Below, piece by piece: positions 48,201-57,638 of a DNA stretch of 64,000 nucleotides. The stretch comes from Tilletia caries (Eukaryota; Basidiomycota; Exobasidiomycetes; Tilletiales; Tilletiaceae). The translations under genes and the position numbers were made by a program. Under the pieces are notes generated by a model. It was not told the DNA's origin. It saw only the letters and a list, made by a program, of their open reading frames with translations, and did no database searches. How positions within the stretch are numbered: the first letter of the stretch is position 1; every line of letters begins with the position of its first letter. The stretch covers positions 698,707 through 762,706 of the forward strand of contig JALUTQ010000018.1 in assembly GCA_032718865.1 (NCBI GenBank). Reading direction: 5' to 3'.

Positions 48201-48671
48201 TCCATGGCTGATGCGGGATCATCTGGCTCTGCTGCACCTGCGCCACCTACGGCTGGCACGAACGGCGACTCGGCAGCACACAGCGTCTTCTCTCACGACT
48301 GGCTGCAATCGCTCGACCGACCTTCGACTCTGACTGCAGCCGAGCGGTCGATTCCGGTCCCTGGCGACGAGAGCGATGCGGGAGCGGTGGTCCGTCGGGC
48401 CTTGGCGGTTTCTTCCTCTTCGTCCTCGGCCGCCGGGTCGTCGATAACGGGCGTGTTGATGTCCTTGGGGATGCCCGGGGCTGCTAATGCTCCAGCTGAT
48501 CGGCTCCTCGGGTTGGAAGCTGCTTTCCCATCGAACGGAGGCGGAGGCGGCGGCGGGGACGGGGCTGGTATGGATGGGGTTAGACGGGAGGTGAGAGTGG
48601 GTGATTGGGAGCGATACAGTGCGGAGTGGAAGGTGTGGGAAAGCGTGTGCCGGGAGATGATGCATCATTGA
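45256..48671 (+). CDS. Zn2Cys6 fungal transcription regulator 1
   Basis: Exons 45256-46052, 46115-47758 and 47837-48671 give 1091 aa. The zinc cluster (about residues 214-243) is complete: CLQCRDRKQKCDRVHPTC, then GTC and HSLGIAGC, preceded by basic KIKRTRKITS. The middle region resembles the fungal-specific regulatory domain: WTTKVRAVRAVAVAGILF, RFETVREVLESYERTVG, WARIEKLLSWWHDGMR, LLLVLLALGIQTKRT, and later SSAVGLAHRAGLHRDPSHW. The N terminus is Ala-rich and the C terminus has Ala, Ser and Gly runs. It is a nuclear DNA-binding activator or repressor of unknown targets. Its middle region is clearly similar to the second regulator (50312-53305), so the two are paralogues. Confidence 0.9.
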
Positions 48672-48925
48672 ACGCTCCTTCTCGACGGACCCCTCACAGG
48701 CTCCCGCTCACCAGTTCACAGCGGACCCATCTTCACCTTCACCTTTACCAGCCTCTCTCTTGCCTCTTGTTGCTCCACGAAATACAAACTTTTCTGTTGC
48801 TTGAACACATTACATTTCCCTGGCATATTCCTCCAAGGTGAAGCGATGACGGCGGGCGAGTCCATCTCGACGTCGACGACTTCCACCGCAAGGAGAGCGA
48901 GGAGGCAGTACCCGAAGCAACGACG

Positions 48926-50164
48926 ATGGCGCACCCCGCGACTCTGGCTGCGTCGCTCGAGCGACACCTACGCGCCATCGAGACGCTGTCCTTGCCTGCG
49001 CTGTCCGAAGCGTCCGACAAACAGTCCATCGAGCAAGCCGACGCACAGCTAGCCGCCGACCTCGACGCCGCCTCCGACCTCTTCCGGCGTCTCCGACTCG
49101 GCCTGGACGACGCTGAGACTGCGCAGGAGCGGGACGACATCGAGGCTGTCCTCGTCGAGCGCGGCTCTGAGCTCAATCGGCTGCGAGTCTCCGCGAGGTC
49201 GGCGCGGAGCTCGGCCTACGCACGGGCCAAGACGGTGGCGGCTCAGGCGGCCAGGAAGGAGCTCTCTCTGCTGGGATCCTCGTCGTCTGCAGGCTTTACC
49301 CGGTCCAGTCTTGCCAAGTGAGTCTGTTCCCCGTAACTGCTTCTGGAGATGAATCTCGACCGGTGCTCATTGATCCCATGACTGCTGCTTATCTCCACCT
49401 CCAGCTCGGCAGAGGGCGACAAGGTCCAGACCGCCTCAGCCGACGTCACCTCGGCGCTCCAACGCACGGTCCAGCTTCTTTCGAATGAAGTCGAGCGCTC
49501 GACCTTCTCCGCCCAGCTCCTCGAAGAGTCCTCAGCCACGCTTCAGCTGCTCGGCTCCGAATACACTTCCTTCGGCAATGTGCTCAAGAACTCAGTCGCG
49601 TTGATCAAGAGCATGGAGCGAGAAGACTGGTGGAACTTCATCATGGTCGCCGGGAGCATGGCCTTCTTCCTCAGCTGCGTGCTCTACATCTTGAAGAAGC
49701 GCGTATACGACAACACCGCAGGCGTCGTCATTTCTGGCGCAGGATCCGTGTGGAAGGGTGGACGCAAGGCGCTCCAGGCGGCACAGGCGAACAAGAAAGC
49801 TGTCGCCTCTGCCTCGTCGACTGCAGCTTCCATCTCGTCGGTGTCGTCAAGTCTTGCGAAGGCGAGCTCAAGAGCAGCGGCAGCAGCAGTATCGGCGAGC
49901 TCGAAAGCAGCCGCAGCGGCAGCATCAGCATCGGTGGCAGCAGCAGCGGCGGCGTCCCTGGCAGCAAGAGTGTCACCTCCATCATTTTCGGCACCGGAGT
50001 TCGGAGCCGACGAAGAGGTACGGCCAACAGCGACCGACTCTTTGCAAGCGACAATCGTCTCAGTCTTCACTGCTCAAGCGGCGGAAGGGAGGGAACCCAC
50101 CCAGACCGCCAGCTTGGAATCCTCTTCTAATTTCGCTGAACCACAAATACACGAGGAGCTATGA
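48926..50164 (+). CDS. SEC20: SNARE Sec20 (Golgi-to-ER retrograde transport)
   Basis: Exons 48926-49317 and 49405-50164 give 383 aa. An N-terminal helical region (LAASLERHLRAIETLSLPAL, then ADLDAASDLFRRLRLGLDD) precedes the Sec20 domain after the splice: ALQRTVQLLSNEVERSTFSA, LLEESSATLQLLGSEYTSF and LIKSMEREDWWNFIMVAGSM. A C-terminal membrane anchor follows (MAFFLSCVLYILKKRVY). Sec20 is the b-type Qb SNARE that works with Ufe1, Use1 and Sec22 at the ER. The ~170-residue lumenal tail is unusually Ala/Ser-rich and ends HEEL, which may act as an HDEL-like ER retrieval signal as yeast Sec20 carries HDEL. The start is the ATG at 48926; an upstream ATG at 48846 is in another frame. Confidence 0.9.
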
Positions 50165-50311
50165 TCCAAGATTTGCCATATTCAAACCTCTGACTAGCAT
50201 AAACCAGTCTTGAAACAAGCGGAAGAATGAATACAGAGCAGTGAACGTGCAATATCTATTGAGATTACAGTGCGGAAGGCAGGTCGAACAGGAATCAATG
50301 GCAAAGCAGAC

Positions 50312-53305
50312 CTAGTTGGGACCTTGCAAGTTGATCTTGGGGAACATGGCGGCGACATTGCTTGGCGGTGGGCCAGGAGGACCCATCAACGGATCACAGT
50401 ATCTCAAAAAGCCCAGGGCGTCCAAAGCCATCTGTGGATTGTCGCTGGCCCCGCCATTGCTCTGAAGCAAGCTGTCTATTTCCGGGACAGCTGTCGAGGC
50501 GAACGCATTCGGGAGACTCGGAGCCATCAACGGTCGATCTGCCTCGAAGATTGCACTGTCGTTGTTGTTGAGAAGGGCAAGCCACTCGAGTGAAAAGCCC
50601 GACGGGCCACCACGCAGCGTCGTCTCGTCCAGTTGAGGACATGTTGAGGAACCGCAACCTCCTGTTGCACCAGTCCTGCCCGGATTTTGACACATGCCGA
50701 AGCACCGACCAAAGGACCCACACGTTGGATGGAACCCCGATGGGTCGACCCTATCAATCGGCTCCAGCTGTGGGTGGGGGTTGGTATGACGGAGTGCCTG
50801 CGTTCCATATGAGCCCATGGTCCCCAGAGCCAGAGCGCTCGTAGGAGGCCCTGAAAGCGACACCTGCGGATGAGTTGAGGGAGGTGCAAAGTTCCCGAGC
50901 TGGTGGTTATTGCCCCACTGCGTTTCCGGCCACCCCGTCGAGGTTGAAGTACCATCATCTTGACGTTGTACGGTTGTGGTCGCTCTTATTGACGGGAATT
51001 GCCCCTGGCTTCGCTCCTGCTGCCCTTGCTGCCGCACTCCATCTGACTGCACCTTCGTGTCTGCAGCCGCTTGCGCCCGCTGACGGGCAACACTCATCAG
51101 CTGTTTGATCGTTTGAATGTACGTGCCGGCCTGGCGCGCAACCGCGTGCCAGCGTGGTGTCGAAGCAATCGTGCTCATCTGTTCCAATGCCGTTTGCAGA
51201 ATCAAAAAGAGCATCTTGTCCGACGGTTCGTTTGGCTGTGCATATGCGGCGAGAATGACGCTGGCGTTGAAGAGGTGCAGCGTCATGATGTTCAGGATCA
51301 GATAGGGCGGATTCCGGCTCATGACCTGCAACACCAGCTTGACCATGCGTTTGCTGCTGGACAGGCACCGTTCGAGAACAGGTCGAGTCTGCTCGTTCCG
51401 CGCAAGGTCCGCCTCCAGGAAGGGTCGGCGAATCGAAGTCTGGCCGTGGAGGAAGATGAGCTCCAGCATCTTACGCTGGAAGAACAAGGTGTCGTCCCCT
51501 TCGTCCCGCTCGTCGAGATGGCCAGTTATCGATTCGGTCTCGACTGTGTCGCTGGTAAAAGACAGGATGTCAGGAAGCGCTTCTCTCCACGCTTCGTATT
51601 TTGGAGAGAGTTGACTGATGATCTCCTTGCTTGGAGGTTTGATTCCGAAGTAGCACGAGTTTTGCTCCAGCAGCAATTGCGCGACCCGAAAGCGATGGGT
51701 GTGGTATTCAGACCAGCTCCGCGGCGGTGGTGGTGGTGGCTTGCCCGCGAGTGAGTCTGGAGGCAGCTTTGCGAAAAGGCGCTCAAGGTCTGCAGGACCA
51801 TCTGGTATTGAGGTATCAGATCTGTTGACGACGAGGCCAGGCGGCTGGCCAAGGCGATTGGAGATGAATCTGGAAGGGAATATGAATCGCTTCGCTTTGA
51901 ATAGGCGAACAAGACAAGAAAGACGTCTAACTTCCAAAACTCACATTTCGAGGAAACAGACATTCTGCCACAGATTGCGACGGATATAGGTCTCCTCGAG
52001 ATGGATGCCTTTCCAATGAACAGGGTCGCGATGCAGTCCTGCCGACTGAGCAAGCTTGATAGTCGAGGCGATGAGCGTCGAGGCGAGCTGTAAATTGTGT
52101 TCCGCGAGCTGCCAGAGTGCTCTGAGAAGGCATACTCGGACCAGATCAAGTGGCGCCGAATAGGCAATGGCCCAGCTAGCGGGACAGTGCATCTGTAGAA
52201 AGGCAACAAAGTGAGACAGAGTCTTGAGCTGTGCATCGGAAGCTTGAGGTACTTACTTGCAACATCGTTGTCATCATCGATGCCGATAGCAAGAGAGTTC
52301 CTTCGCTCGAGCAGCCCTCTACAATGACATGATTCGGGCCCCAATCCTGCGGAATGTTCGGATCCGATGTCCGTTTTGCCTGTAACCCAATCGCAAGCAT
52401 CGTCGCCAGCAATGGCAACAGCACCGGATCGGCCGGTAGTCCCTGTCGACCCGCGTACCACCAATCAAGCAAGGGCTCGATACGGGGCCAAAATAGATCA
52501 GGGATCGCAGCGTCGCAGAACCACGCAACGCGCGTATGGAAGATGTTGAGCAGCTCGCGGACAGCATCGAGTGGCGGAATGTCCATAGTGATTGCCGTGA
52601 GCACCTGAGCCACCGCTTCTGCTCTTACTGCCCGTACACGTACGTCGGAGACGAGGCCATTGTTTTGGTGGTTCAAGGCCATTTGGAGGAGTCCAGCCGA
52701 TGTCGAGGGTCCGGTGCAGAAGAGATCCGAATCGGTCAAGGGCTCCATCGTCGACCGTGCTTCGGTAATGTTGCCACCGAAGACTGTCGAAGCGCTACTG
52801 CGTGGGATTGAATCGGTGCCGAGGTCGTTTGGTGTGGAAGTTGAGCGTGCGGACGACGATGCTTCACCCGCTTCGGATAGAATGGCTCCATCGGAGCTCT
52901 GCACTCGTTTTCTGAGGATCCAGGTGCGATTGATGAGTGATTTCAACACGGCCTATGCGGATGTGTGTGCACGATGTACTCACGATCTAAGAGCCTCGAC
53001 CTCTTCGATAGTGGAGACGTATGTACACTCGCCGTTGGCAGCTGCACACTCTCCGCATACCGGGTGCGCTCGATTGCACTGCCGATGAAAACATGAAAGG
53101 TCAGCGCGATGAGAAGAGATTGAATTCGCCACCATTCTTGACGAGAGCCTACCTTCTGCTTCTTTTCTCGGCACTGGAAACACGACGTGATCTTGCGATT
53201 CCGCTTGATGGTCTGCTTCGGCCGGTCGGAATCGTCCAGAGAGGCGTCTCCTTGTGATGTCCTTTTCTGAGGTCTGGAAGGCTGAGCAAATGAAAGCTCG
53301 GCCAT
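50312..53305 (-). CDS. Zn2Cys6 fungal transcription regulator 2
   Basis: Five exons (53305-53153, 53078-52984, 52911-52257, 52192-51945, 51869-50312) give 902 aa. The zinc cluster near the N terminus uses Cys42, 45, 52, 59, 62 and 69 (CFQCREKKQ, then CNRAHPVC, GEC and AANGEC); an intron splits it just before Cys52. The regulatory domain parallels regulator 1 block for block: RVRAVRAEAVAQVLTAI, LDAVRELLNIFHTRVAW, WPRIEPLLDWWYAGRQGLP, LLATMLAIGLQAKRTSD and STIKLAQSAGLHRDPVHW. The C-terminal third is Gln/Pro/Gly-rich with many cysteines. It is convergent with SEC20, stops 148 bp apart. Targets are unknown. All splice joins preserve frame. Confidence 0.9.
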
Positions 53306-54192
53306 CCTGAAGTGACCTTTTGGGGAGTGAACCAACTGTCGATGCTGGCGGTGTTCGCACCGGACGTGGATACGTCTGAGGTTTCACCGCGTGCGGTTCG
53401 GTGTGTGAAGTCAAGCGCACAATGAGGGCGCGAGGACTCTGGCAGACTTTTGCCGGTGTCGACCAGAAGAGGTTGAGGCGTTGAGGAACCGTATATGTAC
53501 GCTCCTTCCCGCCTCAAACTTGTGCAAAATCTGAGAGAAGAGCGGGATGTACCTGAGCGGGCCCGGTCGGTTCAGTAGAAGATGACAGTCGTGGTCGGCT
53601 GAGTCGGGAGCGGATGTTGCGTTTATTTGCTTTCATTGATTCCAGGACTCGATCGATACTCGATGCTCATCTCGGTCATCACACAGTGGTCGGCTCTCGC
53701 CACACCTCACCACCTTGCACTGCACAGAAGTCAGCATCAGGCTTCAGGACAGAGCACGCAGGATAATCTAGCAGAGGCGATCTTTCTTCTGATGGTTCAT
53801 CAAACGCCAGCTTCTTGCGTCGCATTCCCGGGATTGGACCGTCCCTACGGACTACGATAGCCTAGATAGGTTCTTGAGTGTGGGCGGCGGAAGCCCTGCT
53901 TCGACTTCGAGCATGTCAACGAGGTGCGAACAGCGAACAGCGTGCTGTGTAAAGCACGCGCATCGCCCAAAGGCCACGAAGTTGCGAACGAAAGGCGCGA
54001 AAGATGGACGATGGACGATGGACCTGATTCCTGAACGTGTTGCCAAAGTGGAAGGCGGCACGGTTGTCTGAATTCCGACGTTTTCTGAGCGGGGCAGGCA
54101 GAGAAGTACATATGTAGTTCGAATGTCGAGCCCTGACGCCTGACTTCTCTGACGACGCGTTCAGCTTTGGCCATGCTGGCAGTGAGCTCGAT
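53306..54192. other. Intergenic, no supported gene
   Basis: Holds the regulator 2 promoter and leader, then sequence with only short ORFs. GTGCGAACAG-type short direct repeats and a GATGGACGATGGAC repeat (about 54003-54017) are the only structure seen. Confidence 0.5.
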
Positions 54193-55010
54193 TCAGCGCT
54201 TGTTCTGTCGATCCTTAGCATTGATGGGAATATGGGATGTGCGAGCAGACCGAGAGACTCGTGAGGATGGTTGAGGTAAGGAGACCGGCACGTCGTGCTT
54301 GGAGACAACTGTGTAGCTCGCCTTGGCCTTTCCTCGCGCTTTGGCAAACTGAGAACCTTTGGGCCCGTCATCAGTGGGGTTGGAAGCACCGGGAGCATGA
54401 GGAGTATCGACGCGGGCAGCCAAGCTGGTGGCCATGGTTGTTCTGACAGCCTGAATGCCGAGAGGTGCAATGAAGGTGCGGGCGAGGAAGCGTGTCTCTT
54501 TGCCTCTGCCTGCGACGAGGAGCTTCAAAACGTGCGATGGCTTTGCGAACTGCGACCCGGCTCCAGAGAGACGCGCAATGGGGTGTAGAGTTGTGAACTG
54601 TGGGAAAGCTTCGGGTGCTCAAATTGGAATCAGATCATCGGCAGATACGTGTGAACGGAACTGACCAGTTTGGCGACTGTGATTGGGCCTGGCTTGTTGA
54701 GAATCTTGATGTCCTTCTTTGCCTCGAATGCTGGGAGCGAACAAGTGTCAGGAACAACATGCTTGCATGAAAGCAGATGACGAAAGCCCCACCTTCGTTT
54801 CCCGGGTCTCCAGTGCAATCACAAAAGTTCTTGAGGAAGCGATTTGATTTACCCGTGACGCTCTGGATGGCCTTGTGAAGCCGGATCCCCCTAGGCCGAG
54901 CTCGACGCTGTCGCGCTGTCGTAAGGTGGATTGATGTGGATGGAGATCAGATAGAGCGCTGGTAAGATGGCGTCTGGGGACCAAATTGGTACGGTCGGTC
55001 GTGTTCTTGA
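54193..55010 (-). pseudogene. DNA ligase I-like relic (N-terminal, non-catalytic domain)
   Basis: Minus-strand segments resemble the N-terminal DNA-binding domain of ATP-dependent DNA ligases. In order they are LPALYLISIHINPPYDS (about 54975-54920), ELGLGG (near 54900), HKAIQSVTGKSNRFLKNF (about 54885-54825), AFEAKKDIKILNKPGPITV (54730-54670), and after a GTCAGT...CACAG intron (54665-54598) FTTLHPIARLSGAGSQFAK, LLVAGRGKETRFLARTFIAP and IQAVRTTMATSLAARV. The first three blocks lie in different frames with no intron between them, which suggests frameshifts. The nucleotidyl-transferase domain (lysine motif) is absent; the frame ends at 54193 after a Ser/Arg-rich tail. It is therefore read as a truncated, decayed copy, probably subtelomeric duplication of a replicative ligase gene. 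Confidence 0.65.
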
Positions 55011-55032
55011 AGCGCGACTTGGTGGAGGAGTC

Positions 55033-55108
55033 TAGGAAGTGCTCGTCAGATTCGTCTGTGTGCTGTGATGGGTAAAATTCTGAGTCACCAGCAGGCTGCA
55101 GGATTGGG
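55033..55108 (+). repeat. Subtelomeric shared segment, copy B
   Basis: About 75 bp is similar, in the same orientation, to 62062-62129. The shared core is GAAGTGCTC...TCTG then TGAGTCACC and AGGCTGCAGGATTG. A weaker match continues to about 55140 (near GAGACTCGCC and GGGACT). Confidence 0.75.
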
Positions 55109-56108
55109 GGCTGGGGCAGAGACTCGCCGGGAAGCATGATTAAAGGGAATGAGCATGCAGGAGGGACTTGTGGAGCAGACGCAAGAAAATCAAGCATGAT
55201 CGACGACCGCCGGCACGGGCGCAGCCATGGTGAAAACAGTTCTGATCGCCTTAGGAGGTTCAGGGATGAGAAGGAGTTAGGCGGATCCGCATAGAGACAT
55301 GCGTACCAGGAGGACATGCAAGCTGAAGCTGTTCTGGCAGCTAATGCTGTTGCGGAGGGTGCCGGCACGTCGATGTGGGGCCGCATGTGTGCATTGTGAT
55401 TGCTGATCATGAGCTTTGTGAACGGGATGTGGGATACCTCGTGGACGTGGCCAGGATGAGTCGGACCGGGCTGCTATCGTACTGCCTGTAGGGAAGCAGC
55501 TGACAAACGTTGTCCTGCCGGCGTGGAGCAACCTTACCTGAGCAAGTGAAGAGAAGAGAAAGTCAGCTGAAGGTGAGGAAGGTAGATCAGGTCTAGAATG
55601 AGCGTACCGTTCCCCAGCTTGGGGGAGAGCGTCGCAGAAGATGGGAGTCAGTTGTGCACGAAGATGATGGTAGGAGAGGGAGAAGGTGAGATACCAATCA
55701 AGACTGGGGAAAAGTCTAGAGAGAGGGGAAAAATAAAAAGAAAAAAAGAAGGACTGGAGATGAAGGTGGAGTGAGAGGAGATAGGGGGAACTGCCAGCAA
55801 AGAAAAGAACAAGTAGCAGAACAGGAAAGGGTTGTCAGTGTTGGAACGAGGGGAAAGGAACAGAAATAGAATCGGATCACAGCAGGGAGCGGCATGGATG
55901 CTGTGGTTGGTGAAGAACAGATAAACGAGTGAAGAAAGGAGACGGAGGAGGGGGAGAGGGTGAAGATTGTGGTGGCAGGAGGGAAGGAAGGAATGGAAGA
56001 AGAAGGTGTCTTTCACGTCCGCCAAGCCCCGTGGGAAGCGACGGGCAACTCAAGCCACCATTCTCGAAGCAAGATACCTGATCGCCTGATCACCCTATAA
56101 GAAATACA
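55109..56108. other. Subtelomeric region without a supported gene
   Basis: Open frames on the minus strand continue to 55410 but show no family similarity. From 55560 the plus strand is strongly purine-rich (GGAGAGAGG-type composition), so long minus-strand frames there are Ser/Phe/Pro-rich chance ORFs. Confidence 0.5.
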
Positions 56109-56375
56109 TCTGACCCTCCAGTAATGACCAAATTTTCAAAATGAGATCAACTGGCCCTGTAAACATATGCAACTGGCCCTGTAAATATATGCAACTGGCC
56201 CTTCAACATAGGCAACTGGCCTTCTAGAGAGCCCTATAACATATGCAATTGGCCCTATAACTATATGCAACTGGCCCTGTAAACATATGCAACTGACCCT
56301 CTAACTATATGCAACTGGCCCTCTTACTATATGCAACTAACCCTGTAAACATACGCAACTGGCCCTCCAGTACAC
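56109..56375 (+). repeat. Short-unit satellite, left arm (forward)
   Basis: About eleven degenerate units of ~22-24 bp with the core GCAACTGGCCCT and a variable AT-rich part (TGTAAACATAT, ATAACTATAT, CTTACTATAT). The unit is AT-richer than the flanking genome. The same core occurs in reverse orientation at 56777-57495. Confidence 0.9.
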
Positions 56376-56776
56376 CCGTAAACCTCAACATCTCAAGCAT
56401 CACTGGACGCTACCTGAGAGGTATGCTCATGGCGAGCTCATAGAGCCTTTCAGACTGAAGTTTGAACCAGAGAATAGGGCGTGGTAAGGGAAAAAAGAAT
56501 GGCAGAGGCCCGGTTGACTCCCATCAGGAATGGTATATGCTGAGATGCACGGGACAGTCTCAGAGACACAGCACAATGACAAAGAGCTGTCAGAAACACG
56601 GAGCAGTACCTTTTAAATACACTATACAGGCTCTTTTTGTCGTGTATGAATGACTGTTGTATGTCATAGGCGAGGAAGGGAGAGGGGAGAAGAGACGGGC
56701 AGAAGCGTGGCTGTTTGATCATTATCGGAGCGACGATAGATGCCTTCACGTGATCTTTTCTTTCTACTAATGTACC
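56376..56776. other. Spacer between the inverted satellite arms
   Basis: About 400 bp with no gene, no satellite units and no obvious repeat. The frames present are short and unconserved. Confidence 0.6.
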
Positions 56777-57495
56777 GGGGTCAGTTGCATATGTTACAGG
56801 GCCAGTTGCATATATCTATAGGGCCAGTTGCATATGTTTACAGGGCCAGTTGCATTTATTTAGAGGGTCAGTTGCATATGTTTCGAGGGTCAGTTGCATA
56901 TGTTTCGAGGGCCAGTTGCATACGAGGCCGTTGTCAAAAGTATCCGGACACTAAATTTTTAACCATACGTTTACTAAGTAATCGCCTGTTTTGGGCTCTC
57001 GATGCAACTCAAAGACATGGATATGGAAGACGCTCAATGACGGGCCATTTGGAAAGTCTCTATACTGGAGAACAACTTCTCTCTTTGGAGATTTCCCAGC
57101 TCTGACTTGGAAGACAGGTTGCTCTAAGTGGAAAGAGGAAGAAACGATTTCAATTAGTAATTTACTAGGTGATTTCAAACTCCTTCACACCCACCTTACT
57201 CAACCCAGCTCCTCAATTTTTCTCAATTTTTTGAGTCACATATTCCGATGCTCCTGCGCTCTCGCTAGAAGGTCAGCTAAGAGGTGTATTTTTACAGATT
57301 TTACTGACCAAGTTTGACTTAAGGTGAAATAGAGGCGAACACTTAGTAAACGTATGGTTAAAAATTTGGTGTCCGGATACTTTTGACAACGGCCTCGTAT
57401 GTTTACAGGGCCAATGACTTTTGAAAAGGGCCAACTGTATTTACCACCAGGGCAGCGCATTATTATAGGGCGAGATGCATTTATGACAGGGCATC
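56777..57495 (-). repeat. Short-unit satellite, right arm (reverse), interrupted by a MITE
   Basis: Units AGGGCCAGTTGCATATGTTT (reverse complement of the left-arm unit) run from 56777 to 56932. The array resumes at 57400 with more diverged units (GGGCCAATGAC, GGGCCAACTGTATTT, GGGCAGCGCATT, GGGCGAGATGCATTT). The 56933-57397 element sits inside one unit. Confidence 0.85.
56933..57397. mobile_element. 465-bp MITE with ~55-bp terminal inverted repeats (Tc1/mariner-like)
   Basis: Both ends start CGAGGCCGTTGTCAAAAGTA when read inward and remain nearly identical for about 55 bp (through CGGACAC and AACCATACGTTTACTAAG), with a single T/C difference noted. The element is flanked by TA on both sides (56931-56932 and 57398-57399). 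Removing it and one TA restores an intact satellite unit, GCCAGTTGCATATGTTTACA. The interior has no transposase, only short frames. TA duplication and the CAAAAGTATCCGGACA-type end are typical of Tc1/mariner elements. It must rely on a transposase encoded elsewhere. Confidence 0.88.
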
Positions 57496-57638
57496 TCACC
57501 ATTTTCCATTCTCGAATCACGAAAGCGAAGGATGGGACGAAGAACGTCGCTATATAGCTGAGGAGAGTACTTACATCCAGTGTGTTGCTGACCATCTCCA
57601 TCCCTCCTCCCTCCTCCCACCTCCCACATCTGCCAGGC

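Noticed and set aside
56991..57317. Transposase fragment inside the MITE
   Set aside because: The 108-codon frame has no DDE or helix-turn-helix motif and overlaps the terminal repeat.
56109..57495. CRISPR-like array
   Set aside because: The units follow one another without unique spacers, vary internally, occur in both orientations, and the genome is eukaryotic.
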